Source of the DNA: an uncultured Mediterraneibacter sp.
Lineage (GTDB): Bacteria; Bacillota; Clostridia; Lachnospirales; Lachnospiraceae
Length of the DNA: 62,721 nucleotides
Direction: 5' to 3'
Assembly: GCA_944381935.1 (NCBI GenBank)
Contig: CALWMN010000017.1
Location: 1-62,721 of the forward strand
Position 1 is the stretch's first letter. Every line of letters begins with the position of its first letter. A program made the position numbers and the translations under genes. The notes below the pieces were generated by a model. The model had not been told where the DNA came from. It ran no database searches and saw nothing but the letters and a program-made list of their open reading frames with translations. Positions 7,053 through 15,165 of the stretch are shown here, in pieces.

Positions 7053-8750
7053 CTATATAAAGTTGTATTCTGTGAGTATCTTCTCACGCCCGGTCACAGT
7101 GTCCATGAAGTATTCATAGTAGCTGATTCCCAGGAAGGAGCCGGAAATATTGTAAATATTGTCAAATCCTCTTCCCTTCAGCGCCATGATGGCGTTATAG
7201 CTCCTCTGGCTTGTCCTGCAGTGCAGGTATACCGGACGGTCTTTTGGAATCTCCGAAGTTCTCTGCCGCAGTTCTCCAAGAGGGATATTCACCGCGCCTT
7301 TGAGATGGCCTTCGTCGAATTCCTCCGGCGTTCTCACATCGATGATGCAGGCGCCGCTTTCCACAAGTCCTCTGACATCGCTTACATGAACCTGCTTAAA
7401 GACTCCGTGGAGCACATTGAGCGCCACCAGTGCAGCAAGATTCACGATGTCCCTGGCAGTGCCAAATACCGGCGAATAGCAGAGCTCCAGTTCCTTTAAG
7501 TCCTCCAGAGTTCCGTTCATGGTGATCATTGTCGCAATGACATCGATCCGTTTGTCCACATTTCCCGTGCCGATGGCCTGGGCGCCGAGAATTCTTCCCG
7601 TGGGAACCTCATACACAAGCTTGAAGTGTACCGGTGCGCTTCCCGGCATGATTCCTACTTTGTCCATAGCCATGGTGTAGACAGAATCACAGGGGATTCC
7701 GTTCGCTTTCGCGGTCTTTTCGTTCAGTCCCGTCGCGGCTGCATTCATGCCGAATACCCGTACCGCGCAGGAACCGATCACCCCTTTGTTCGTTCCGCCT
7801 ATACCGTAAATGGCGTCCGCCGCGGTTCTTGCCTGGCGAAGGGCAGGTCCTGCCAGAGGAAGCTTTGCCGGCCTGTGCGTCAGGCTGTTGTATACTTCGA
7901 TGGCGTCTCCCACCGCATAAATGTGCGGATCACTTGTACAGAAATCTGCCGATACTTTGATGGCTCCGGTTTCGCCCAGTTCCAGTCCGGCGTCTTTGGC
8001 AAGAGCCGTCTCAGGCATTACGCCGATCGCCAGAACTACCACATCCGCGGGAATTTCCCTGCCGGAAACAAGAGTTACGTGATCTTCGGCAATCGCCTTT
8101 ACGCCGTCGCCCAGGAATAACTCCACGCCGTTGTCGAGAAGCTCCTTGTGAAGAATCTGGCTCATGTCGTAGTCGAAAGGAGCCATGACCTGATCGGCTG
8201 CTTCCACAACTGTGACATGCTTCCCTGCCTCTTTTAAGTTCTCCGCAACTTCCAGACCGATGAAACCGCCGCCGATGACAGCTACATTCTCCCGTCCTTC
8301 CTGCCTTGCGTACCGGTCCAGATTTACAATGTCGTTGACATTGCGGACCGTAAATACGTGTGGCAGAGATACCCCCTCGATGGATTTCGGGCGGATCGGA
8401 CTGGCACCGGGGGAAAGAACAAGCGTGTCGTAGGATTCTTCATATTCTTTTCCGGCGATCCTGTCTCTGACACGAATCTTTGCCGCTTCCCGGTCAATGG
8501 AGAGGACTTCGCTGTTCGTCCTTACTTCGATGTCATAGGAAGAACGAAATCCTTCCGGCGTCATCATCAGAAGATAATCCGCATCTTCAACTGTTCTGCT
8601 CAGGTAATAAGGAAGAGAGCAGTTGGAGAATGATACATGTTCTCCTCTCTCAAAAATGGTTATAGATGCATCTGCATCCAGACGTCTGATTCTGGCGGCT
8701 GCGGAGGCGCCCCCTGCCACACCGCCTACAATAAGTATCCGTTTACCCAT
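7053..8750 (-). CDS. cdr: CoA-disulfide reductase with C-terminal rhodanese domain
   Basis: A 565-residue FAD/NAD(P)H pyridine nucleotide-disulfide oxidoreductase with a rhodanese domain (CoADR-RHD type), able in known relatives to reduce CoA disulfide, CoA persulfide or polysulfide. The FAD Rossmann motif GGVAGG is at 9-14 and the single redox Cys at 44 (SFSNCSLPYY), as in one-cysteine CoADRs. The NAD site VIGGGFIGLE follows near 155-165, and the rhodanese loop YLHCRTSQRS carries Cys511. It lies 16 bases after patB and upstream of tcyP, so it is probably cotranscribed. The context suggests it handles persulfide or disulfide produced when cystine is cleaved. The exact substrate cannot be read from sequence. 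Confidence 0.88.
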   Translation of the reverse strand: MGKRILIVGGVAGGASAAARIRRLDADASITIFERGEHVSFSNCSLPYYLSRTVEDADYLLMMTPEGFRSSYDIEVRTNSEVLSIDREAAKIRVRDRIAGKEYEESYDTLVLSPGASPIRPKSIEGVSLPHVFTVRNVNDIVNLDRYARQEGRENVAVIGGGFIGLEVAENLKEAGKHVTVVEAADQVMAPFDYDMSQILHKELLDNGVELFLGDGVKAIAEDHVTLVSGREIPADVVVLAIGVMPETALAKDAGLELGETGAIKVSADFCTSDPHIYAVGDAIEVYNSLTHRPAKLPLAGPALRQARTAADAIYGIGGTNKGVIGSCAVRVFGMNAAATGLNEKTAKANGIPCDSVYTMAMDKVGIMPGSAPVHFKLVYEVPTGRILGAQAIGTGNVDKRIDVIATMITMNGTLEDLKELELCYSPVFGTARDIVNLAALVALNVLHGVFKQVHVSDVRGLVESGACIIDVRTPEEFDEGHLKGAVNIPLGELRQRTSEIPKDRPVYLHCRTSQRSYNAIMALKGRGFDNIYNISGSFLGISYYEYFMDTVTGREKILTEYNFI

Positions 8751-8766
8751 GTTTCACTTCCTTTTG

Positions 8767-9963
8767 TTATTCCAGTCCGTTTAATTCTTTCAGGTTTTTG
8801 ATAAGGCTTTCTACCGCTGCCTTGATATACTTCGTATCCGTAGCGAGATTGATGCGGATAAATCCGTGGCCGGTATAGCTGAACCACTCGCCTACATCAC
8901 ACGCCAGACGGCATTTCTTCTGAACAAATTCTTCCACTTTTGTTCCGTCAATATAAGCTCTCAGATCAATCCAGGAGAGATAAGTCCCCTCCAGCGGTGT
9001 TACGACAATCTTCGGGAGAGCTTTTGCAAACTCGCCTTTCATATAGTCGTAGTTGTGGCAGATTAGAGCCTTGACGCCCTCGAACCATTCTTCGCCGCCG
9101 CGGTACGCTGCTTCCATGCCGACCAGTCCCATCACGTTCGCCTCCGGGGAACCGATGCTCTGGATATATTTGTCATAGATCTCCATCAGTTTCTCATCAT
9201 AGATGATTACATGGGAGTGAATCAGTCCGGCCAGGTTGAATGTCTTGGATCCGGAATTCAGCAGGATCAGCATATCCTTGTAAGCGCCGTCTTTCAGATT
9301 GGAAGAAGATATGAATTTATTGTCTCCGAAGACGAAATCCTGATGAATCTCATCGGAAACTACCAGTACTCCATGTTTTCGGCAGATATCAAACATTTTT
9401 ACCAGTTCTTCTTCCGTCCATACACGGCATACCGGATTGTGGGGGGAACAGAGGATAAAAAGTTTTACGTCGTTTTCTGCGATTTCCTTTTCAAATTTGT
9501 CGTAATCCAGAGTGTAGTATCCGTCGTTGTTATCCAGTTCAACCGTGACCAGCTTCCTGCCGGAGTTCAGCACTGCATCATAGAACGGATAATATACGGG
9601 GGAGCAGATAATTACGGCTTCCTCCTCCTTTGTATATGCTCTTACCGCTGCATACAGGGAACCGACCACACCGGTTGCAAAGCGCACATTTTCTTTGGCA
9701 ATGTCCATGTTGTGATGCTTTTTCTGCCATGCAAAAAATGCCTCATAATAGGAATCTTCCACCTTGCCGTAACCGAATACGCCGTGCTGTACACGTTTCG
9801 TCATCGCATCGATCACAGACTGCGGACAGCGGATTTCCATGTCGGCAACCCACATCGGCAGAAGATCAGCATCCCCGAAAATCTCTTCGAGAGAATCCCA
9901 CTTTAATGTGCCCGTACCTTTTCTTTCCACACAGTTTTCGCGGCAATACTTCTCAAAATCCAT
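8767..9963 (-). CDS. patB: MalY/PatB-type cystathionine beta-lyase
   Basis: A fold-I PLP enzyme of about 398 residues that cleaves C-S bonds in cystathionine or cystine, giving pyruvate, ammonia and thiol or persulfide. Markers are LPMWVADMEI near the start, YYPFYDAV, CSPHNPVCRVW, SDEIHQDFV and the PLP lysine in NSGSKTFNLAG near residue 240. The ATG at 9963 is preferred to the GTG at 9975 because AAAGGGTGA sits just upstream of it. It is the first gene of the cystine operon, behind a near-consensus promoter (10034-10062) with a palindrome over the start site. Confidence 0.88.
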   Translation of the reverse strand: MDFEKYCRENCVERKGTGTLKWDSLEEIFGDADLLPMWVADMEIRCPQSVIDAMTKRVQHGVFGYGKVEDSYYEAFFAWQKKHHNMDIAKENVRFATGVVGSLYAAVRAYTKEEEAVIICSPVYYPFYDAVLNSGRKLVTVELDNNDGYYTLDYDKFEKEIAENDVKLFILCSPHNPVCRVWTEEELVKMFDICRKHGVLVVSDEIHQDFVFGDNKFISSSNLKDGAYKDMLILLNSGSKTFNLAGLIHSHVIIYDEKLMEIYDKYIQSIGSPEANVMGLVGMEAAYRGGEEWFEGVKALICHNYDYMKGEFAKALPKIVVTPLEGTYLSWIDLRAYIDGTKVEEFVQKKCRLACDVGEWFSYTGHGFIRINLATDTKYIKAAVESLIKNLKELNGLE

Positions 9964-10004
9964 ACTTACAATCACCCTTTCTCTTATAAAATTTTTACGG
10001 AAAA

Positions 10005-10024
10005 TCAGAAAAATTGTTTTCTGA
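10005..10024. promoter_or_regulatory. Candidate operator at the patB transcription start
   Basis: TCAGAAAA, four bases, then TTTTCTGA: a perfect 8-bp inverted repeat just downstream of the patB -10 box, where a bound repressor would block transcription. The divergent MarR protein is the natural candidate to bind it (inference). Confidence 0.55.
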
Positions 10025-10033
10025 ATAAACTAT

Positions 10034-10062
10034 ATTATAAAATGAGTTGTGAAATATGTCAA
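10034..10062 (-). promoter_or_regulatory. Sigma-A promoter of the patB-cdr-tcyP operon
   Basis: On the minus strand TTGACA (10062-10057), 17 bases, TATAAT (10039-10034): both boxes match the consensus exactly. Confidence 0.85.
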
Positions 10063-10124
10063 TTACTCTTTTTAATTTAAACGAAAAACCGTTATTTTGA
10101 ATAAAAAACGAGCGCAATTTAATA

Positions 10125-10153
10125 AAAAATAGTTTTTAGACTTAACTATTTTT
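10125..10153. promoter_or_regulatory. AT-rich inverted repeat in the patB/marR intergenic region
   Basis: AAAAATAGTT, nine bases, AACTATTTTT: a perfect 10-bp inverted repeat between the divergent promoters. It is a second possible regulator site, though the AT-rich background makes this weaker evidence. Confidence 0.4.
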
Positions 10154-10249
10154 ACAATGGGATGCCATATGAGAAAAGAATAGCAGATCAGAACTTTCCC
10201 GCCAAGATAAAATACGGATAAAAATCAAATAACGAAAATATCGAAAATC

Positions 10250-10278
10250 TTGAAACGGAATTTTATATATGATATGAT
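10250..10278 (+). promoter_or_regulatory. Promoter of the marR-type gene
   Basis: TTGAAA (10250-10255), 17 bases, TATGAT (10273-10278), about 60 bases before the start codon. Confidence 0.6.
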
Positions 10279-10338
10279 TGAAAACACTGAAGTTTAGAAT
10301 GTCAGATAAATCAGGTTAAGCAGGAGAAGAATGACAGA

Positions 10339-10818
10339 ATGGAACATTTTTCAGATATCAATAAGATGTATAAAAAGCTGAACGTGAGGGCAGATATGAT
10401 CTATGAATTTGTAATTCTGTATCACAATTATATCTATGCCCAGCATACATATGAGGCGGAAAACTGCAACATGATGGAAATACACACCCTTACATATATT
10501 GATGACAGCCCGGGAATCACAGCCACAGAGCTCTCCAAAATATGGCATAAAAGTAAAAGCGCCATTTCCCAGACGATAAAAAAGCTGATCAATTCCGGTT
10601 ATGTGGAAAAAAAGTATCTGGAAAACAATGAAAAGACAGCGCGTCTGTTTACTACGGAGAAGGGACATCAGCTCTCCAATGTCCACAAGGCTTATGACGT
10701 GGCGGATATCATGCAGACAACGGCTTATCTTGTGGAACAGTGCAGCGAGGAGGATCTGGATGCGTTTTACCGGATACTGGAGCAGTATATCGGGCTGCTG
10801 AAATCGGAAATACAGTGA
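10339..10818 (+). CDS. MarR-family transcriptional regulator
   Basis: A 159-residue winged-helix dimeric regulator. The DNA-binding domain spans about residues 55-115 (SPGITATELSKIWHKSKSAISQTIKKLINSGYVEKKYL, then the wing ENNEKTARLFTTEKG). MarR proteins often sense small molecules or thiol oxidation. It is divergent from the cystine operon across a 375-base intergenic region with two inverted repeats, so it probably controls that operon. AGGAGA lies 11 bases before the chosen ATG; an earlier ATG at 10331 is out of frame and short. A terminator follows at 10893. Confidence 0.88.
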   Translation: MEHFSDINKMYKKLNVRADMIYEFVILYHNYIYAQHTYEAENCNMMEIHTLTYIDDSPGITATELSKIWHKSKSAISQTIKKLINSGYVEKKYLENNEKTARLFTTEKGHQLSNVHKAYDVADIMQTTAYLVEQCSEEDLDAFYRILEQYIGLLKSEIQ

Positions 10819-10892
10819 TGGCAGAAGTAAAATAAGTGTTAAGGTTGACAGCGTTACCGCATAAAATAAAAAAATAATAAAAGAAACTGCAG

Positions 10893-10932
10893 AAAAAATC
10901 TCTGGTGCCGGGAAGGTTTCGGAGATTTTTTT
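10893..10932 (+). terminator. Terminator after the marR-type gene
   Basis: AAAAAATCTC and GAGATTTTTT pair around a 19-base loop, ending in a T-run. Confidence 0.7.
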
Positions 10933-11062
10933 ATAAGAATCTGTGTTCTTTTGCGCAGAGGAGGAGTACGGAAAGATACTTTCAGAAATATTTCCGAAAA
11001 GAGAAATAAAATGCTATAATCGGATAAAAGATTCCTTTTTCGGAACTGATCAGGAGGTTACT

Positions 11063-11503
11063 ATGCTGAAAATTTATCTGGGACAGATGGAGGAAGCGAT
11101 ATATCATCCTCCGACATACTTTGACAACCGATATGAAGATGAATGGATTACAGAGAAACTTTCCGTTGAAATGATAAAAGATGTGGATAAATCAACCGTT
11201 GTCAGTGAACGTCTGATCGACAGCCCGGTACTTGGTCCGATTTCTGTAAAAGAATTATCAGGAGGAGTAAAAACATTGATCCTGATGGCGTTTGATAATT
11301 CAGATAATGTATTTAACGCATCTGTATGTGGTGACAACTATGCCAAATGGATTTTAAAGATTGCGGAGACGAAAGATCTCACAATTAATTTAAGACATAT
11401 TATGGATTTCGGCGATGGAGAATTTGAGGCTCAGATTCTTAATACGGGAGAAACTGTTCATAATATGTCAGAATTTATTGATATCGCCGGGGAGTATGTA
11501 TAG
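11063..11503 (+). CDS. DUF4869-type protein, first gene of a P-loop pair
   Basis: A 146-residue soluble protein with no signal or membrane segment, recalling DUF4869 proteins of gut Firmicutes (LKIYLGQMEEAIYHPPTYFDNRYEDEWI at the start, NLRHIMDF near the end). The function is unknown. The ATG at 11063 follows CAGGAGG, so the longer frame starting at 10943 is rejected. It ends 11 bases before the P-loop gene, and the two are probably cotranslated partners. A small substrate-recognition or signalling partner of that NTPase is one guess; nothing in the sequence fixes it. Confidence 0.65.
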   Translation: MLKIYLGQMEEAIYHPPTYFDNRYEDEWITEKLSVEMIKDVDKSTVVSERLIDSPVLGPISVKELSGGVKTLILMAFDNSDNVFNASVCGDNYAKWILKIAETKDLTINLRHIMDFGDGEFEAQILNTGETVHNMSEFIDIAGEYV

Positions 11504-11514
11504 GGGAAGCAAAG

Positions 11515-12372
11515 ATGAAAGAAAAACACAAGGTCATTATACAAAATAACAGACTGCATTATGAATTTGAGATAAAACGAAATATTACGATTATTCAGGG
11601 AGACAGTGCAACCGGGAAGACAACCCTGATCAATATGGTAAGACAAGCTGAAAACCTGGGAAAATCGAGTGGAATAGATGTTATCTGCGATGTACCGTGT
11701 AGAGTTCTGGATGGAAGAGAGTGGAAACTGCTCCTGGAAAATATGTCCGGAAATATTATATTTACTGATGAAGAAAATACTTTTATTAATACAGAAGAAT
11801 TCGCAGAAGCCATCCGTGGGTCGGATAATTATTTTGTACTGATAACCAGAGAAAATCTTTATAACCTGCCATACAGTATTGACGAAATATATGGACTGCA
11901 TTCATCGGGCAAATACCAGAATACGAAAAAAATACATCAGGAGATGTACAGAATTTATTCTAATATTGAAGAGTTTCCTGTAAAACCAGAGAAGATTATT
12001 ACAGAGGATTCAAATTCGGGATATGATTTTTTCTGCGCTGTCAGTGAAGAAAAGCAGATCGAATGTGAAAGCGCAGGAGGAAAATCAAATATATTTTCAT
12101 GTATAAAAGAAAACAGCGGAGAAGAAATATGTGTCATCGCAGATGGGGCTGCAATTGGTCCTGAAATGAATCGGTTATATAAACAGGCACAAAAAATGAA
12201 AAATATCAGGCTCTTCCTGCCGGAATCCTTTGAGTGGCTGATCTTGAAATCCGGACTGATTGGTGGTAGAGAAATAAAAAAGATTTTGGAGACGCCGGAA
12301 AATTATATTGACAGTAAAGATTTTTTTAGTTGGGAAAGATATTTTACCCGACTTTTTAATAGAGAAGACTGA
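11515..12372 (+). CDS. P-loop NTPase partner of the DUF4869-type protein
   Basis: A 285-residue protein that is not a member of any ATPase group I can name. It has a clear Walker A motif GDSATGKTT at 29-37 after a short beta-rich start, and a possible Walker B at NIIFTDEEN (80-88). The C-terminal half (about 130-285) has no recognised motif and is rich in Lys, Glu and Ile. No membrane segments. It lies 11 bases downstream of the DUF4869-type gene with AGGGGA before its ATG. Base composition is more AT-rich than the housekeeping genes, which hints at an accessory module. A regulatory, toxin-like or defence role is possible but unsupported. Confidence 0.6.
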   Translation: MKEKHKVIIQNNRLHYEFEIKRNITIIQGDSATGKTTLINMVRQAENLGKSSGIDVICDVPCRVLDGREWKLLLENMSGNIIFTDEENTFINTEEFAEAIRGSDNYFVLITRENLYNLPYSIDEIYGLHSSGKYQNTKKIHQEMYRIYSNIEEFPVKPEKIITEDSNSGYDFFCAVSEEKQIECESAGGKSNIFSCIKENSGEEICVIADGAAIGPEMNRLYKQAQKMKNIRLFLPESFEWLILKSGLIGGREIKKILETPENYIDSKDFFSWERYFTRLFNRED

Positions 12373-12506
12373 AGACTCATATTTAAAATATCAAAAGTCC
12401 AGGTTAAACAAAGCGTATCTTCATGGAAAAAACAAGGAGATGATCCTTAAAAGTATGGAAGGTATTGAGTTATAGAAGGATAATGAACACTATGGGAGGA
12501 AGTAAT

Positions 12507-12992
12507 ATGAGACTTTTTATCGCAATCGATCTCTCGGAAGAGATGAAAAAATCTCTCGTCGGCTGTAAGCACAATCTGAAAAAACAGGGCGTGGAGGGCA
12601 ATTACGTCCCTGCGCAGAATCTTCATATGACCCTTGCCTTTATCGGGGAGTATGACGATCCGGCAAAGGTAAAATCTGTAATAGACAGAGTGCCGCTCAC
12701 TCCGTTTCGTTTAAGCCTCTCGGAATCCGGAAACTTCGGAAATATTCTGTGGGCGGGAGTGAAAGGCAACCAGAAGCTGAAGACATATGTGAAGGAATTG
12801 AGAGAAGCTCTGGCGGCGGAGGGGATACCTTTTGAAAAGGACAAATTTGTTCCTCATATTACGCTGATCCGGAAGACCTCTGCAAAAAGAACGTATCAGG
12901 TGCATATGCCGAAAGCGGATATGATGGTGAAGAAGGCGTCGCTGATGAAGTCAGAGCAGAGAAACGGGAAAGTGGTTTATAAAGTGCTGTAA
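12507..12992 (+). CDS. thpR: RNA 2',3'-cyclic phosphodiesterase (2H family)
   Basis: A 161-residue 2H phosphoesterase of the ThpR/LigT type, which opens 2',3'-cyclic phosphate ends of RNA. The two signature motifs are present: HMTL at 40-43 and HITL at 117-120, each supplying a catalytic His and Thr. The start at 12507 has GGGAGGA seven bases upstream and gives the family's RLFIAIDLSEE beginning. It stands after the P-loop gene with a 134-base gap holding no other gene. Confidence 0.88.
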   Translation: MRLFIAIDLSEEMKKSLVGCKHNLKKQGVEGNYVPAQNLHMTLAFIGEYDDPAKVKSVIDRVPLTPFRLSLSESGNFGNILWAGVKGNQKLKTYVKELREALAAEGIPFEKDKFVPHITLIRKTSAKRTYQVHMPKADMMVKKASLMKSEQRNGKVVYKVL

Positions 12993-13008
12993 GCCGAAGG
13001 AGTCTGCT

Positions 13009-13572
13009 ATGTCAAAAGTGATAAGTATCGGAAGGCAAAGTTTTGAAGAACTGATTAAAAATGACTGCTTTTATGTTGATAAGACAGGTCTGATCAAAGA
13101 ATGGTGGGAATTGCAGGATGATATTACGCTGATTACCCGACCGCGCCGCTTTGGAAAAACCTTGAATATGGATATGATGAAGTGCTTTTTTTCAAACCGG
13201 TATGCACAGAGGGAGAATCTGTTCTCCAGTCTTTCCATCTGGAAACTATGAGTATGTTTTCCGCAATGTTTCAGGGGTGGTTCAGCAGTTTTGACGGAGA
13301 AAATCATCCGTCCGGGAAAATGCAGCCGGAAAAATTGCACGCTGTGAAAGCTATCACTAAGAGTCTGAAAAGACCAGACTCAAGTGCCTGCTTTTATCAT
13401 GGTTTTGTTCTCGGAATGTTGGTGGAACTGCGGGACCGCTATGAAGTAAAATCAAACGCAGATTGAAAAGAAAAAATATGACAAGGAACTGATAGAAAAG
13501 GGATTTACACAAAACAGGATTCGGCGCAGATGTTTTGTGTCGAAAAAGAGAATCGTTGCAGATTTTATGCGA
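13009..13572 (+). pseudogene. AAA-ATPase-like/DUF1703 family protein, internally deleted
   Basis: Three pieces of one protein family lie in order but in different frames. The N-terminus, at 13009-13251, reads SFEELIKNDCFYVDKT and TRPRRFGKTLNMDMMKCFF, the usual P-loop region. A piece at about 13377-13460 reads YHGFVLGMLVELRDRYEVKSN, normally some 400 residues further on. The tail at about 13463-13570 reads KYDKELIEKGFTQNRIRR. Most of the central region is missing. These genes are abundant, fast-decaying paralogues in gut bacteria, linked to PD-(D/E)XK nuclease-like domains. No activity is expected from this copy. Confidence 0.8.
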
Positions 13573-14915
13573 CGAAAAGGAATATCGTCGCAAATATTCT
13601 GCGACGATTTTATACTATACTCAGAGGTGAGATAGGATGAAAGAAGGCATATACAGGAGTACTGATATGATGCCGGATCCGTACATGTTGCATCACTCAC
13701 TTTATAGGCGTCAGATGCAACCATCTGATCATAGATATGGACGTGCGGGGCACTGTAAAAATATTTTATACTGCCGTCAAAAGGATCAAAAATCTTTGCT
13801 TCTGATAATGGCGAACCTTCAATTGCAGATGCGGATGCTTCGTCTGCACCAACCGACACATCGGTCAGTCCGCCTTCAGACGGTTCAAGCGTAAAGGAAT
13901 TTCCCGCGCCAAGCGCGACAATGTTTCCTTTTGCAGTAACAGTAGAATCTCCTTGAATCAAAAGACTGTCCGCTGCCCAGATTCCCCAGTCCGCTGTTGA
14001 TTCAGCAGTCACCGTACTGTCTGTCAAAGTAATATTCGGAGCCTGCAGGGCAGGATAATAAGCCGTCGCTGTGAACCCACTTTCTGAAATCAAAATTTCG
14101 CTGCTGTTTACCCAGATACCATGTCCGGTTTCAGACCTGACGTTAAGCTCGCTATCGCCAGTTACCGATATTTTCCCTTCTACCCAGATTGCAGCATCCC
14201 CATATACAGATGAAGTGCTGGCATCGACCTGAGAATTTGTGATTGAAATGTCTGCATTAGAGACAATTGCGTTGTAACTGTCGGATGAAAACATATTTGC
14301 TTTCACGGTACTGTCTGAGATTGAAATACCCTTACCTGCGGTTAATCCGGATTCTCCTGTACTGGATACGTCGCCGTTTAACTCTACATAAGCGCCGTTA
14401 AAAATTTCCAGTATGCCTTCTGCATGAATCCCCATCCCCTCAAATGGTGCGAGGCTCTTCGCATTAACATATAATTTGGCCCCGTCAACAGTGATATTTC
14501 CACCCGCCCCATTTCTGATCCCGGCATAAACACAGTTTATCGTAAGCGTCCCATCTCCCTGGATCGTAAGCGTCCCGGAACTGCCTAAAATCCCATAAGA
14601 CGCAGGCACGTCAATACTGTTTTCGCCAATTAATACAATCGTCAGATCCCCGTTCCCATATGAAATCCCGCCACTGGTATTCCCCGGGACTGCGTCTGTG
14701 ATGGATGCATTATCCAAAGTCAAAATGTTTTCTGTTTCATCATATTCAGCGCGTCCGTTCCCGCAACTGACAACCCGTCCCGGAGCTGCAAGAATATCCT
14801 CGCCATTTACTGTGAGAGTGCCGGGCCCTGCCGCATTTGCCTCTGACGGCATAAGTCCCGCGATGACTACAATCGACAACGATAGTATAAAATTTCTGAT
14901 TTTCTTTGTTTTCAT
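13452..14915 (-). CDS. Secreted beta-helix/carbohydrate-binding-like protein, 3' truncated
   Basis: An exported protein beginning with a clear signal peptide (hydrophobic IRNFILSLSIVVIAGLM, cleavage after ANA). Residues 40-360 are a run of short repeats of the G-x-L-x-I-x-G-x-S/T type with many ITDS/ISDS steps, as in right-handed beta-helix or DUF4353-like carbohydrate-binding proteins. Near residue 415 it enters the motif HVHIYDQ..DATCTDPASYQYSC, usually the start of a Cys-rich repeat in Clostridia surface proteins. After YSC (about 13640) the frame continues through unrelated sequence antisense to the AAA remnant. The native C-terminus and any anchor have therefore been lost by recombination. 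The start has AGGAGGG upstream. Confidence 0.7.
   Translation of the reverse strand: MKTKKIRNFILSLSIVVIAGLMPSEANAAGPGTLTVNGEDILAAPGRVVSCGNGRAEYDETENILTLDNASITDAVPGNTSGGISYGNGDLTIVLIGENSIDVPASYGILGSSGTLTIQGDGTLTINCVYAGIRNGAGGNITVDGAKLYVNAKSLAPFEGMGIHAEGILEIFNGAYVELNGDVSSTGESGLTAGKGISISDSTVKANMFSSDSYNAIVSNADISITNSQVDASTSSVYGDAAIWVEGKISVTGDSELNVRSETGHGIWVNSSEILISESGFTATAYYPALQAPNITLTDSTVTAESTADWGIWAADSLLIQGDSTVTAKGNIVALGAGNSFTLEPSEGGLTDVSVGADEASASAIEGSPLSEAKIFDPFDGSIKYFYSAPHVHIYDQMVASDAYKVSDATCTDPASYQYSCICLLSSYLTSEYSIKSSQNICDDIPFRRIKSATILFFDTKHLRRILFCVNPFSISSLSYFFFSICV
13585..13612 (+). terminator. Hairpin after the AAA-ATPase remnant
   Basis: TCGTCGCA and TGCGACGA pair around a 7-base loop, followed by TTTTAT. 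A further copy of TGCGACGA lies just upstream at 13568. Confidence 0.55.
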
Positions 14916-14939
14916 TTTTCCCTCCTGTTGTATAAAACA

Positions 14940-14986
14940 ACAAAAAGGCGTATTCTGCCCTGTTTATTGTGGGCAGAGTACGCCTT
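14940..14986 (-). terminator. Long hairpin with T-run, minus strand
   Basis: AAGGCGTACTCTGCCC and GGGCAGAATACGCCTT (one G-T mismatch) pair around 10 bases and are followed by TTTTTGTTGTTTT on the minus strand. It lies between the small ORF downstream of the FHA gene and the beta-helix gene, so it may end the FHA transcript or attenuate the beta-helix gene. Confidence 0.7.
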
Positions 14987-15036
14987 CTGATTCTGTTTCT
15001 ATGAAATTTTCAGGAACGACCGCTAAAAGGGCAAAG

Positions 15037-15075
15037 TTATTGCTTGCTTGCTAAGATTTTTGCAACTGCCGCCAT
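15037..15075 (-). CDS. Possible 12-residue peptide
   Basis: ATG at 15075 is preceded by AAAAGGAG with 9-base spacing and opens MAAVAKILASKQ followed by a stop. It lies between the FHA gene and the long hairpin at 14940-14986, in the place of a leader peptide. The good ribosome site is the only support, and chance cannot be excluded. Confidence 0.3.
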   Translation of the reverse strand: MAAVAKILASKQ

Positions 15076-15165
15076 GCCTGTCAACTCCTTTTGTAACCTG
15101 ATTCCATATTTTTCACTTTACCATAAAACCGGCGGAGCTGCAATCTTTTTTCCGCGGATTTCATA

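Noticed and set aside
10943-11062. Upstream extension of the DUF4869-type gene
   Set aside because: The ATG at 11063 has CAGGAGG directly upstream. The extension overlaps the marR terminator region and lacks a ribosome site.
13637-13894. Plus-strand 85-codon frame after the AAA remnant
   Set aside because: Antisense to the end of the beta-helix gene, with no recognisable product.
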